This document shows, piece by piece, positions 15,734 through 22,209 of a DNA stretch of 22,209 nucleotides (its first letter is position 1; the number at the start of each line of letters is the position of its first letter). A program made the position numbers and the translations under genes. This stretch comes from an uncultured Ruminococcus sp. (GTDB lineage: Bacteria; Bacillota; Clostridia; Oscillospirales; Ruminococcaceae), in NCBI GenBank assembly GCA_937901485.1, contig CALGTT010000488.1:1-22209 (forward strand). Direction: 5' to 3'. The notes beneath the pieces are model-generated. The model did not search any database, was not told where the DNA came from, and saw only the letters and a program-made list of their open reading frames with translations.

Positions 15734-16906
15734 TTACCACGGCATCGGCGTAATACTCAGCACATAATAGTATTTCAGATGTGCCAGATCAAAAGCATTC
15801 ACTTCACCGTCCGCATTCAGATCGGCAGAAACAAAATTACGTTCATTCAGGCTGTCCAGTGCCAGCAGATATTTCTGGAGCTTGATGATATCCAGAATAT
15901 CAACCGCAGCATCATCATTGACATCACCGAACATCGGCATATTGTCCACCGATTCGCTGGGAATCGTGGTGGGTTCGGTCGGTTCAGTGGTGGGTTCTGT
16001 CGATTCGGTTGTTTCTTCCGTTGTGGGGGGGACGATGACCGTGCCGCCGTTCAGATATGCAGCAATCGTTTCTGCCCAATGCGCACCCATCTTCGCATAG
16101 CCCTGCTCGCTCGGATGGCATCCGTCCTCGAGATCGCCTGTGGTGTAATCCACAACGCTGTTCACATCTCCCAGCCGGACATTCTTGCCCTCCGCCTGCT
16201 TTTCGGCAACAAGTGCTCTGACACCGCTGTTGTACGAATCCACGCATTCCTGCACCTTTGCCGGAATTTCCTCGGCTGTGATGCCGAATGTCCACTGGTA
16301 GGAGGACACCCAGCTTGCGCAGGTATTCGCATCAATATCCGGTACGGTCGTCACAAAGAGGACATCTGTGCTGTCCATATTCTCCAGAATCTTGTCCACC
16401 ACCGTTTCCAGACGGTCGAGTGCCGTGGTCGTTTCACGGATATCACCCACGCCCGTGCGGATGTCCAGACTTGCATCCAATAGGTCATTTGTGCCGATCT
16501 GCAGAAGTACCATGTCCGGATCATAGGTTTCCATCAGATTGCTGCTGCCGAACAGCGTTTCATAAATGCCCGTTCTGCCTGAATAGCTCATGGTCGAATA
16601 GCCGCTGTAGCCGCAGTGCTGGGGATCGTAAGTGATGGAAGTACCGTTCCAGTCATAGACCGCCGACTCTGCCCAGCCGTTTTCAGGGCCTACCATGTCA
16701 TAGGCGATGCCGTTCTGCTGGAGGTAGTAGCAGAGATATTTGCGGTAGCCGTTGTCCCCGTTGATGTAGCCATGTGTGATGGAATCGCCCACGCACATGA
16801 TGCGGTAGGTTTCCTCTGCCGCGTCCGTGCGCGCCGGAAGGTTTGCGGATGCGCCGCAGCAGAGCAGTACTGCGCCCAGAGCCGCAAGCATTTTTTTCAT
16901 CTTCAT
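15734..16906 (-). CDS. Secreted GDSL/SGNH esterase (CE3-like) with C-terminal dockerin
   Basis: This is probably a carbohydrate (acetyl-xylan) esterase destined for a cellulosome. The 390-aa protein starts with a signal peptide (KMKKMLAALGAVLLCC). The SGNH domain has block I GDSIT (Ser42), block III GTND (138-141) and the D-x-x-H pair Asp261/His264 in DLEDGCHP. GDSITHG followed by GYRKYL resembles family CE3. A Thr/Glu/Pro linker (about 293-319) leads to a type I dockerin (about 326-382). Its two calcium loops are D-V-N-D-D-A-A-V-D-I-L-D and D-L-N-A-D-G-E-V-N-A-F-D. The ATG at 16906 has AAAGG 9 nt upstream. It is a single-gene unit between asnB and aspS. Substrate is inferred. Confidence 0.92.
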   Translation of the reverse strand: MKMKKMLAALGAVLLCCGASANLPARTDAAEETYRIMCVGDSITHGYINGDNGYRKYLCYYLQQNGIAYDMVGPENGWAESAVYDWNGTSITYDPQHCGYSGYSTMSYSGRTGIYETLFGSSNLMETYDPDMVLLQIGTNDLLDASLDIRTGVGDIRETTTALDRLETVVDKILENMDSTDVLFVTTVPDIDANTCASWVSSYQWTFGITAEEIPAKVQECVDSYNSGVRALVAEKQAEGKNVRLGDVNSVVDYTTGDLEDGCHPSEQGYAKMGAHWAETIAAYLNGGTVIVPPTTEETTESTEPTTEPTEPTTIPSESVDNMPMFGDVNDDAAVDILDIIKLQKYLLALDSLNERNFVSADLNADGEVNAFDLAHLKYYYVLSITPMPW

Positions 16907-16936
16907 TGCGATCACCCTTTCGTGGATATTTTCTTT

Positions 16937-16942
16937 ATTATA
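16937..16942 (-). promoter_or_regulatory. Extended -10 of the esterase gene
   Basis: On the minus strand TGGTATAAT occurs 31 nt upstream of the esterase start, a perfect extended -10. The matching -35 region (TAGAAA at 17 nt) is poor, so the promoter may need an activator or rely on the extension. Confidence 0.6.
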
Positions 16943-17015
16943 CCATAAAAATGTGAATATTTCTATGATTTTCCTGTTGCGGATTGCTCCTGAAACATTG
17001 CAGAATATGTCCGAT

Positions 17016-17031
17016 GTATAGTTGACTATAC
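17016..17031. promoter_or_regulatory. 16-bp palindrome between asnB and the esterase gene
   Basis: GTATAGT-TG-ACTATAC is a perfect 7-bp inverted repeat with a 2-nt centre. It lies just past the asnB terminator and about 75 nt upstream of the esterase -10 element. It has the size of a dimeric repressor site, but no regulator is known. Confidence 0.35.
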
Positions 17032-17060
17032 GAAAGGGGACAGCCGTGAAAGCTGTCCCC
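17032..17060 (-). terminator. Intrinsic terminator of asnB
   Basis: A 9-bp perfect GC-rich stem (17036-17044 with 17052-17060, 7-nt loop) lies 6 nt past the asnB stop. On the minus strand it is followed by TTTCGTATAG. The U-tract is short, so strength is moderate. Confidence 0.65.
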
Positions 17061-17066
17061 GAAGAT

Positions 17067-18905
17067 TTACAGGCAGACCTTGACCTCGCAGTGTTCCATC
17101 CAGTAGTCCATCTGCGCGAAATACGCGATCGTCTGGGGCTTTGTCATCAGCTGACCGTACCACTGCACGGATTCCTCACCGTACATCAGCTGTTCAAGTG
17201 CCTCGCGGCGCACGATCTGCAAAATGGGCGCATCCGGATTTTGCAGACGGCGTTCCAGAAGCTCTGTGACTGCTGTAAGGTAATTCGGATTGTGCGTCTT
17301 GGGATAGGGGCTTTTCTTGCGCCAGAGGATCTCCTCCGGCAGATAGCCGCGCATCGCCTCACGCAGCAGTCCCTTTTCATAGCCGCCGTGCTCCTTGAAT
17401 TCCCACGGTACATTGTACAGATACTGCGCGATCCGGTAGTCACAGAACGGCACACGCACCTCCAGTGCGTTGTACATGCTCATGCGGTCCTTGCGGTCGA
17501 GCAGCGTCTGCATGAACCAGTCGAGATTGAGCCGCATCATCTCACGCATCCGCTGTTCCACGGGCGGTTCACCGTCCAGCAGTACCGTCCGCGCAAGCGT
17601 TGCACGGTACTCACGATCCACATCCCCGCGCTGTTCCAGTGCTTCCGCGATCTCCGGCTTTGCAAAGGTCAGCCGGTATGCCGTGCTCTGCGACCACGGG
17701 AATCCGTATGCCGCGCGGATCTCCGGATCTCTGTACCACGGATAGCCGCCGAACAGCTCATCCGCACATTCGCCCGAAAGCGCGACCGTTACCTCCTGCC
17801 GGATCTCACCGCAGAACAGCAGGAGGGATGCGTCCACATCCGCCATGCCCGGCAGGTCGCGTGCATCCACCGCTGCAAACAGAGCGTCGGTAAGTGCAGG
17901 CGTATCCACGACCGTCCAGTGATGGGAAGCCCCCAGATATGCCTGCATCCTGCGGATGAAGTCCGGATCACTGTTCGGCTGGAATTTGCTCTTCCGGAAG
18001 TATTTGTCATTATCCCGATAATCCACCGAGAATGTGTGAAGCTCCCGCCCGTCCTTTGCAAATTCACGCGCTGCCACGGAGGAAATGAGGCTTGAATCCA
18101 GTCCGCCCGACAGGAATGTGCCAATCGGCACATCGGAAACCAGCTGCCGGCGGATGGCATCGGTCAGCAGAAAGCGTACATGCTCCGCCGTTTGTTCGAA
18201 ATTGTCCGTATGTTCACGCGCCTCAAGCTGCCAGTAGCACCGCATTTTGAGTCCCTGCTCCGCCGTGTAATAGGCGCAGTGCCCCGCTTTCAGCTCCTCC
18301 ATACCGCGGAATACACCGCAGCCCGGTGTTCTGCCCGGCCCGAACAGCAGAAGCTGACTGATGCCGTTCATGTCGATCTCATGCGGCACGGACGGATGTG
18401 CGAGGATCGCTTTCAGCTCCGAGCCGAACACCAGCCGCTCCGGAGTCAGATGGTAGAACAGGGGCTTGACACCGATGCGGTCGCGTGCCAGAAACAGCCG
18501 CTCGCGTTTGTGTTCCCAGACCGCAAAGGCAAAAATGCCGTTGCAAAGGTCAACACAGTCCTCACCGAACGCCGCGTATGCTTTGAGCAGCACCTCCGTG
18601 TCCGCGTGTGTGGCAAAGGTATAGCCCTTTTCCCGCAGCATCTGCCGCAGCTCCGCGGTGTTGTACAGCTCTCCGTTGTAAATGATGGTGTAAGTCTCCG
18701 TTCCGTCCGTATACTGCATCGGCTGTCTGCCGGATGCCGGATCAATGACGGACAGGCGCGTGTGAATGAGTGCCGCATGATCCGTGATCAGCAGCCCTTT
18801 CTGATCTGGCCCGCGCCTTATGATCGAGGACTGCATCTTCTCAAAGAGCCGTCCCTGCTCATGCAGCGTTTCCTGAAACGCGATCACACCTGCAATACCA
18901 CACAT
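17067..18905 (-). CDS. asnB: Asparagine synthase, glutamine-hydrolysing
   Basis: AsnB makes asparagine from aspartate, ATP and glutamine. The 612-aa protein has an N-terminal class II glutamine amidotransferase domain. MCGIAG exposes Cys2 as the nucleophile after Met removal, and the domain includes HTRLSVIDP and YNGELYN. The synthetase domain follows with the pyrophosphate loop SGGLDS (266-271) and LSGECADELFGGYPWY. The start at 18905 is required to place Cys at position 2 and has GGGAGAG about 6 nt upstream. Length fits the family. It is divergent from the LysR-type gene across 473 nt and has its own terminator. Many family members act on other substrates, such as wall-precursor amidation, but nothing here indicates that. 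Confidence 0.94.
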   Translation of the reverse strand: MCGIAGVIAFQETLHEQGRLFEKMQSSIIRRGPDQKGLLITDHAALIHTRLSVIDPASGRQPMQYTDGTETYTIIYNGELYNTAELRQMLREKGYTFATHADTEVLLKAYAAFGEDCVDLCNGIFAFAVWEHKRERLFLARDRIGVKPLFYHLTPERLVFGSELKAILAHPSVPHEIDMNGISQLLLFGPGRTPGCGVFRGMEELKAGHCAYYTAEQGLKMRCYWQLEAREHTDNFEQTAEHVRFLLTDAIRRQLVSDVPIGTFLSGGLDSSLISSVAAREFAKDGRELHTFSVDYRDNDKYFRKSKFQPNSDPDFIRRMQAYLGASHHWTVVDTPALTDALFAAVDARDLPGMADVDASLLLFCGEIRQEVTVALSGECADELFGGYPWYRDPEIRAAYGFPWSQSTAYRLTFAKPEIAEALEQRGDVDREYRATLARTVLLDGEPPVEQRMREMMRLNLDWFMQTLLDRKDRMSMYNALEVRVPFCDYRIAQYLYNVPWEFKEHGGYEKGLLREAMRGYLPEEILWRKKSPYPKTHNPNYLTAVTELLERRLQNPDAPILQIVRREALEQLMYGEESVQWYGQLMTKPQTIAYFAQMDYWMEHCEVKVCL

Positions 18906-18991
18906 ATGCATCTCTCCCAACGTCAGATTGTTTGATGGAAACGGTCATCTGCATCAGTATATGTACGGATGGCACAAATTTTGCATATGAA

Positions 18992-19019
18992 ATTATCATA
19001 AATGTAAAAAATGAGTGAA
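18992..19019 (-). promoter_or_regulatory. Likely promoter of asnB
   Basis: On the minus strand TTCACT (19019-19014) and GATAAT (18997-18992) are 16 nt apart, about 87 nt upstream of the asnB start. Both hexamers are imperfect (4 of 6 and 5 of 6 matches), so this is a tentative call. Confidence 0.45.
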
Positions 19020-19033
19020 TTTGCGAAAAAGGC

Positions 19034-19062
19034 TTGACAATAACGGTGGAATTGTGTATAAT
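19034..19062 (+). promoter_or_regulatory. Perfect-consensus sigma-A promoter upstream of the LysR-type gene
   Basis: TTGACA (19034-19039) and TATAAT (19057-19062) match consensus exactly with an ideal 17-nt spacer. Transcription would start near 19069, leaving a leader of about 310 nt before the regulator gene. It lies back to back with the tentative asnB promoter. Confidence 0.9.
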
Positions 19063-19068
19063 GTTTAT

Positions 19069-19378
19069 ATAAAGTAATGGTTGTTGAGATTCTTTTGGGA
19101 ACAAGTAGTTGTATTCTGTGTTGTATTCTGAAATTTTTGTGCTGCTGTGTCTGCCGCCTTATTACACAGTGCACAGGGCGTATGTGCAAATTACAAGCAG
19201 AATTACTTCGTTTCTGGGAGGATCGTGGCAGCCTTTGTTTTATTTTAGTATGAAATTGGATATTGTGGTTTTCCACGGGGAACAGCAATCGTGAAATATC
19301 TGTATTGTGTTCATGGCAGAAATGCCTGTTAAGGAGCATACGGCGGATCATCACGAATCACAACAGAAGGAGTTAAGT
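19069..19378 (+). other. Long leader of the LysR-type gene, possibly structured
   Basis: No supported gene lies here; one short open frame from 19109 starts with TTG and has no ribosome binding site. The transcript could fold: AAGTAAT (19072-19078) pairs with ATTACTT (19202-19208) and encloses two adjacent hairpins, 19145-19150 with 19164-19169 and 19170-19175 with 19183-19188. An 11-nt sequence, GTTGTATTCTG, is repeated in tandem (19108-19118, 19120-19130). A T-rich stretch follows at 19234-19246 but without a clear terminator stem. The rest of the divergent gap (18906-19033) holds only the asnB promoter region. No known riboswitch class was recognised. Confidence 0.4.
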
Positions 19379-20290
19379 ATGTTAGATTTTAGAATTACAA
19401 CATTTCTGAAGCTGTGCGAAACGAGGAGCTACACCAACACAGCAAAGTACCTGAACATTACACAGCCGTCTGTCACCCAGCACATCAAGTATCTGCAAAA
19501 GCGTTACAATTGCCAGCTGTTCAGCTATGAGGGGAAAACCCTGTCGCTGACACCGGAAGGCGAGTATCTCCGCCGTCAGGCACAGGCGATGATGCATACG
19601 AGCAGTAAGGTTCTGGAAGACCTCAAGCGCATGGGAGAGCGGCATAAACCACTGCGTTTTGGCTGTACGAAGGATCTGGGCGGCAATATCGTTCCAAAGC
19701 TGATCGGCAGAATGCTGGATTATGATGAGGAACTGGAAATTGAAATGATCGTGGATAATTCCGAAAATCTCATTGAGATGCTGGAGCATGGTCAGGTAGA
19801 CTTTGTGCTGGTAGATTCCAGATATGACAATGGACATTTCGGCAAGGTCACTGTAGCGAAGGAGCGTTTCAGCTGCTGGGCAAATCCGAGACACTGTAAT
19901 GAGCTGAAGAACATCACATTCCGCAAAACATTCCGTGAGAAGCTGCTGGTGCGTGAAGCAGGTTCGGGCAGCCGTGCAATTCTTGAAGATATTCTGGAGC
20001 AGCGCAAGTGCGAGATGGATGATTTTTATGCAGCGATGACCTGCAATGCACAGGATACCATCATTGCACTGACGGCGGCAAATACGGGCATTACTTTTGC
20101 ATTTGATGTAAGTATGGAGGATGCAGAAGCTTCCGGCAGAGTTGCTAAGCTGAGTCTGACCGACTTCAAAGAGGAGCGTGAGCTGGTTTTCCTGTACCTG
20201 AAGGAAAATCTGCATCCGGAACGCTGCAAGGATTTCTTCCAGGAATTCAAGCGGATCTGGACAGAGGATGCCGCAGCGCGTAAGGCATAA
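19379..20290 (+). CDS. LysR-type transcriptional regulator
   Basis: This 303-aa protein is a LysR-type regulator, a DNA-binding protein controlled by a small co-inducer. The N-terminal winged helix-turn-helix (about 1-60) includes TFLKLCETRSYTNTAKYLN and ITQPSVTQHIKYLQ, followed by the linker helix. The C-terminal effector domain (about 90-295) starts PLRFGCTKDLGG and contains REAGSGSRAILED, a segment typical of the CysB-like binding fold. The ATG at 19379 has AGAAGGAG 6 nt upstream; an in-frame earlier start at 19307 lacks one and adds unrelated residues. It is divergent from asnB, and LysR-type regulators often control the divergent gene, but its ligand and targets are unknown. A strong terminator follows. 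Confidence 0.92.
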   Translation: MLDFRITTFLKLCETRSYTNTAKYLNITQPSVTQHIKYLQKRYNCQLFSYEGKTLSLTPEGEYLRRQAQAMMHTSSKVLEDLKRMGERHKPLRFGCTKDLGGNIVPKLIGRMLDYDEELEIEMIVDNSENLIEMLEHGQVDFVLVDSRYDNGHFGKVTVAKERFSCWANPRHCNELKNITFRKTFREKLLVREAGSGSRAILEDILEQRKCEMDDFYAAMTCNAQDTIIALTAANTGITFAFDVSMEDAEASGRVAKLSLTDFKEERELVFLYLKENLHPERCKDFFQEFKRIWTEDAAARKA

Positions 20291-20299
20291 TTAAAGAGC

Positions 20300-20336
20300 A
20301 AAGCACCTGTACATTTGTGCAGGTGCTTTTTGTTTT
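20300..20336 (+). terminator. Intrinsic terminator of the LysR-type gene
   Basis: A 12-bp stem (20300-20311 with 20318-20329, one G-U pair) begins 10 nt past the stop codon and runs into TTTTTGTTTT. It is a strong terminator, next to the opposing ppiB terminator. Confidence 0.92.
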
Positions 20337-20340
20337 GGGT

Positions 20341-20369
20341 GCAAAAATCCCCGCCGGATGGCGGGGATT
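20341..20369 (-). terminator. Intrinsic terminator of ppiB
   Basis: A perfect 10-bp stem (20346-20355 with 20360-20369, loop of 4) lies 8 nt past the ppiB stop. Read on the minus strand it continues into TTTTTGC. Together with the LysR-gene terminator it insulates the convergent pair. Confidence 0.9.
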
Positions 20370-20376
20370 CTCAGTA

Positions 20377-20847
20377 TTACTTGATATATACTCTTTTCAT
20401 AACCTGCGGTGTCAGAGGCTTGTCATTGTAGTTGGTCTGCACAGCTGCGATCTCGTCAACGGTTTCCATGCCGGAAACGACCTTGCCGAATGCAGCATAC
20501 TGACCGTCCAGATAGGGCGCATCCTCATGCATGATGAAGAACTGAGAGCCGGCAGAATCGGGGTTCTGTGCTCTTGCCATGGACAGCACGCCGCGGGTGT
20601 GCTTGAGGTCGTTCTTCACGCCGTTTGCAAGGAATTCACCCTTGATGTGCCAGCCCGGACCGCCCGTGCCCGTGCCCAGCGGACAGCCGCCCTGGATCAT
20701 GAAGCCGGAGATGACTCTGTGGAAGGTCAGACCATTGTAGAAGCCCTCGTTGATCAGCTTTTCAAAATTTTCGCAGGAGATCGGCGCAATATCGGGGTAC
20801 AGCTCGATCTCGATCTCTTTTCCGTTTTCCATTTCGATAACAACCAT
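20377..20847 (-). CDS. ppiB: Peptidyl-prolyl cis-trans isomerase, cyclophilin type
   Basis: Cyclophilins speed up cis-trans isomerisation of proline peptide bonds during folding. The 156-aa protein is a single catalytic domain without signal peptide, so cytoplasmic. Active-site signatures are FHRVISGFMIQGG (Arg44, Phe49, Gln52), the GSQFFI strand (Phe103) and FGKVVSGMETVD. GGAGGT lies 7 nt upstream of the ATG. The AAA+ gene ends about 100 nt upstream on the same strand, separated by the 66-bp palindrome, so read-through is possible. No good separate promoter was found. Confidence 0.94.
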   Translation of the reverse strand: MVVIEMENGKEIEIELYPDIAPISCENFEKLINEGFYNGLTFHRVISGFMIQGGCPLGTGTGGPGWHIKGEFLANGVKNDLKHTRGVLSMARAQNPDSAGSQFFIMHEDAPYLDGQYAAFGKVVSGMETVDEIAAVQTNYNDKPLTPQVMKRVYIK

Positions 20848-20878
20848 TTGTTTACCTCCAAAGTAATATATTTAGGTC

Positions 20879-20944
20879 GTGTTGACACTAAGCCTAACAA
20901 CGCATCTTTTCGGCAAAATCTGCGTATTATTTTAGTGTCAACAC
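20879..20944. repeat. 66-bp nested palindrome between the AAA+ gene and ppiB
   Basis: Perfect 13-bp arms (20879-20891 and 20932-20944) enclose a second stem, ACGCA with TGCGT. Facing GA/GA and a TTTT/AAAA stem capped by GCCG follow (minus-strand reading). The element starts 3 nt after the AAA+ stop codon. No U-tract follows on the minus strand, so it is not an obvious terminator, and no target-site duplication flanks it. Each arm is itself near-palindromic (GTGT-TG-ACAC). It may be an RNA processing or stabilising structure, a paired operator, or a small mobile palindrome. Confidence 0.7.
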
Positions 20945-20947
20945 TCC

Positions 20948-22209
20948 CTAGAACAATTCCACCGTCTCCACATCCTCAACCGTGATGGTGACAAGATCGG
21001 TGTCGGTGAGATCACTCATCTGTGCCAGACGATTTGCCTGATTGGTCAGCGTCTTTTCAAAGAAATTACGCACATCTCTGCCGTTTGCAAAGCCCGGCAG
21101 CTTCTGTGCACAGCGTTCAGCGAAGAAATCCGTCACACACGCCAGTGCCTCGTCCGTTACCTCATAGAAGGACTTGCCGCAGATGCCGCTGAAAATGTCC
21201 ACCAGCTCCTCCGCCGTGTAGTCCTCAAAGAGGATCTGCTTGTTGAAGCGCGAACGCAGACCGGGGTTGGATTCCAGAAATTCATCCATCAGATCGGGAT
21301 AGCCGGCAACGATGACCACAAAGTCGTCACGGTTGTCCTCCATTGCCTTGAGCAGCGTGTTGACTGCTTCAATGCCGAAATCATTTGAACCGCCGGAATT
21401 GGTCAGCGCATACGCCTCATCAATGAAGAGCACGCCGCCCAGTGCGCTGTCAATGACCTTCTTGGTCTTGATGGCAGTCTGTCCGACATAGCCGCTGACG
21501 AGTCCTGAACGATCCACCTCGACCAGATGCCCCTTGCTCAGAACGCCGAGCTTGCGGTAGATCTTGCTCATCATACGCGCGACTGTTGTTTTACCCGTAC
21601 CGGGATTGCCGGAAAAGACCATGTGCAGGGAAACAGAGGTCTGCGGCAGACCGCGCTCCATGCGCATCTTGTGGACTTTGAGCAGATTGATCAGACTGTT
21701 GAGATCCTCTTTTACCTTTTGCAGACCTGTCAGATCGTTCAGATCCTGCAAAAGCTGCTCCAGCGTTTCCTCGGGTTCGTCCACATTCTGCGCCTGTGCG
21801 GGTGCTTCTTCCTCCTCCTGCACAGGCTGTGCCGGTGCAAGCTTGGGAGCGTTTGCCGGCGTGTCCATGCGTTCAGCGGGGGAGGCGGGCAGGTCGGGGG
21901 ATTCCGGAATATCCGTGGTGTCCCGGACGAGCTGCTTCCAGCTGCGCAGATAGGACGAACGGTAATTCTTCAGCCGCAGCATCAGAGCTGCCATTGCCTT
22001 TGTCTGACGCTCGTCGTAGTGCCCGTCATAGGTAATGAATTCGATCGCCAGCTCGTCGAGATATTCAAGCAGCATCAGGGACGTACTGCCATGCACAGCC
22101 TTGTCCTTGATATCGCCGTTGATGAAAACTGTCAGCAGGCTCAGAACGGTATCGAAAATGCCGTCCGCAGTAATGCGGTGTTCTGAAACAAAGCGCACTA
22201 CATAATCCC
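20948..22209 (-). CDS. CbxX/CfxQ-type AAA+ ATPase (5' end outside window)
   Basis: This protein belongs to the AAA+ group that includes SpoVK, CbbX and the EccA component of type VII secretion, which remodel partner proteins using ATP. The visible 419 residues show Walker A GNPGTGKTT (21584-21610), EVDRSGLVSGYVGQTA, Walker B LFIDEA (21413-21430) and the arginine-finger region NPGLRSRF. A lid domain ending in NGRDVRNFFEKT follows. Before it lie an acidic Pro/Ala/Glu-rich linker and an N-terminal helical part of unknown family. The frame is open to the right edge, so the start is missing; a GTG at 22198 has no ribosome binding site. Partner and function cannot be told from the context. Confidence 0.9.
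   Translation of the reverse strand, partial: DYVVRFVSEHRITADGIFDTVLSLLTVFINGDIKDKAVHGSTSLMLLEYLDELAIEFITYDGHYDERQTKAMAALMLRLKNYRSSYLRSWKQLVRDTTDIPESPDLPASPAERMDTPANAPKLAPAQPVQEEEEAPAQAQNVDEPEETLEQLLQDLNDLTGLQKVKEDLNSLINLLKVHKMRMERGLPQTSVSLHMVFSGNPGTGKTTVARMMSKIYRKLGVLSKGHLVEVDRSGLVSGYVGQTAIKTKKVIDSALGGVLFIDEAYALTNSGGSNDFGIEAVNTLLKAMEDNRDDFVVIVAGYPDLMDEFLESNPGLRSRFNKQILFEDYTAEELVDIFSGICGKSFYEVTDEALACVTDFFAERCAQKLPGFANGRDVRNFFEKTLTNQANRLAQMSDLTDTDLVTITVEDVETVELF

Noticed and set aside
17022..18095. Plus-strand open frame of about 350 codons
   Set aside because: It is antisense to asnB, which has complete catalytic motifs; the frame begins in the asnB terminator and resembles no family.
19109..19294. 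Small open frame in the leader of the LysR-type gene
   Set aside because: It begins with TTG, has no ribosome binding site and its translation looks like random low-GC sequence.
20882..20941. Promoters from the TTGACA hexamers in the palindrome arms
   Set aside because: No TATAAT-like hexamer lies 16-18 nt downstream on either strand.
20879..20944. Miniature transposable element
   Set aside because: The inverted repeats fit, but no target-site duplication is visible on the flanks and copy number cannot be seen; kept only as one of several explanations.
1..22209. CRISPR arrays, tRNA or rRNA genes, insertion sequences, prophage genes
   Set aside because: I looked for these in all intergenic stretches and saw no supporting repeats, tRNA arms, transposase or phage proteins.

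Overview
The window looks like a chromosomal core segment from a Ruminococcus-like member of the Oscillospiraceae (Firmicutes). I infer this from the mreBCD-PBP2 cluster, SpoVG, LexA, DUF4321, strong AGGAGG-type ribosome binding sites, moderately GC-rich codons and a secreted esterase with a type I dockerin, the hallmark of cellulosome-forming ruminococci. Species cannot be named from the sequence alone. I see no phage, insertion sequence, CRISPR array, tRNA or rRNA.

Layout. Positions 3-461 carry the 3' part of a Nudix hydrolase gene, converging on spoVG (minus strand) with a terminator between them. From about 930 the plus strand runs murC-lexA, then a cluster of GC-rich hairpins, then a tight run zapA - U32 family protein - dut - DUF4321. 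A promoter at 6375-6403 starts the cell-shape block mreB-mreC-mreD-mrdA (PBP2). A near-consensus promoter at 11148-11175 precedes a MinD-like ATPase gene and an mgsA-like gene. hisS and aspS follow, hisS lying behind a terminator/attenuator-like hairpin. On the minus strand sit the dockerin-bearing GDSL esterase and asnB. asnB is divergent from a LysR-type regulator gene, which has a perfect-consensus upstream promoter and a leader of about 310 nt. The window ends with ppiB (cyclophilin) and a right-truncated CbxX/CfxQ-type AAA+ ATPase gene, both on the minus strand and separated by a 66-bp nested palindrome.

How it fits together. Most genes serve envelope growth and division: MurC makes peptidoglycan precursor, MreBCD and PBP2 drive lateral wall synthesis, and ZapA and MinD-like proteins act around FtsZ. 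DNA and nucleotide maintenance (LexA, Dut) and tRNA charging (HisS, AspS) are interleaved.

The most unusual points are: (1) the MgsA homologue lacks three expected active-site residues; (2) the MinD-like protein lacks the usual membrane-targeting tail and has no minC, minE or rodA beside it; (3) a switchable-looking hairpin directly before hisS; (4) the 66-bp nested palindrome between the AAA+ gene and ppiB; (5) the long structured leader of the LysR-type gene. No wholly new multi-gene system is evident.
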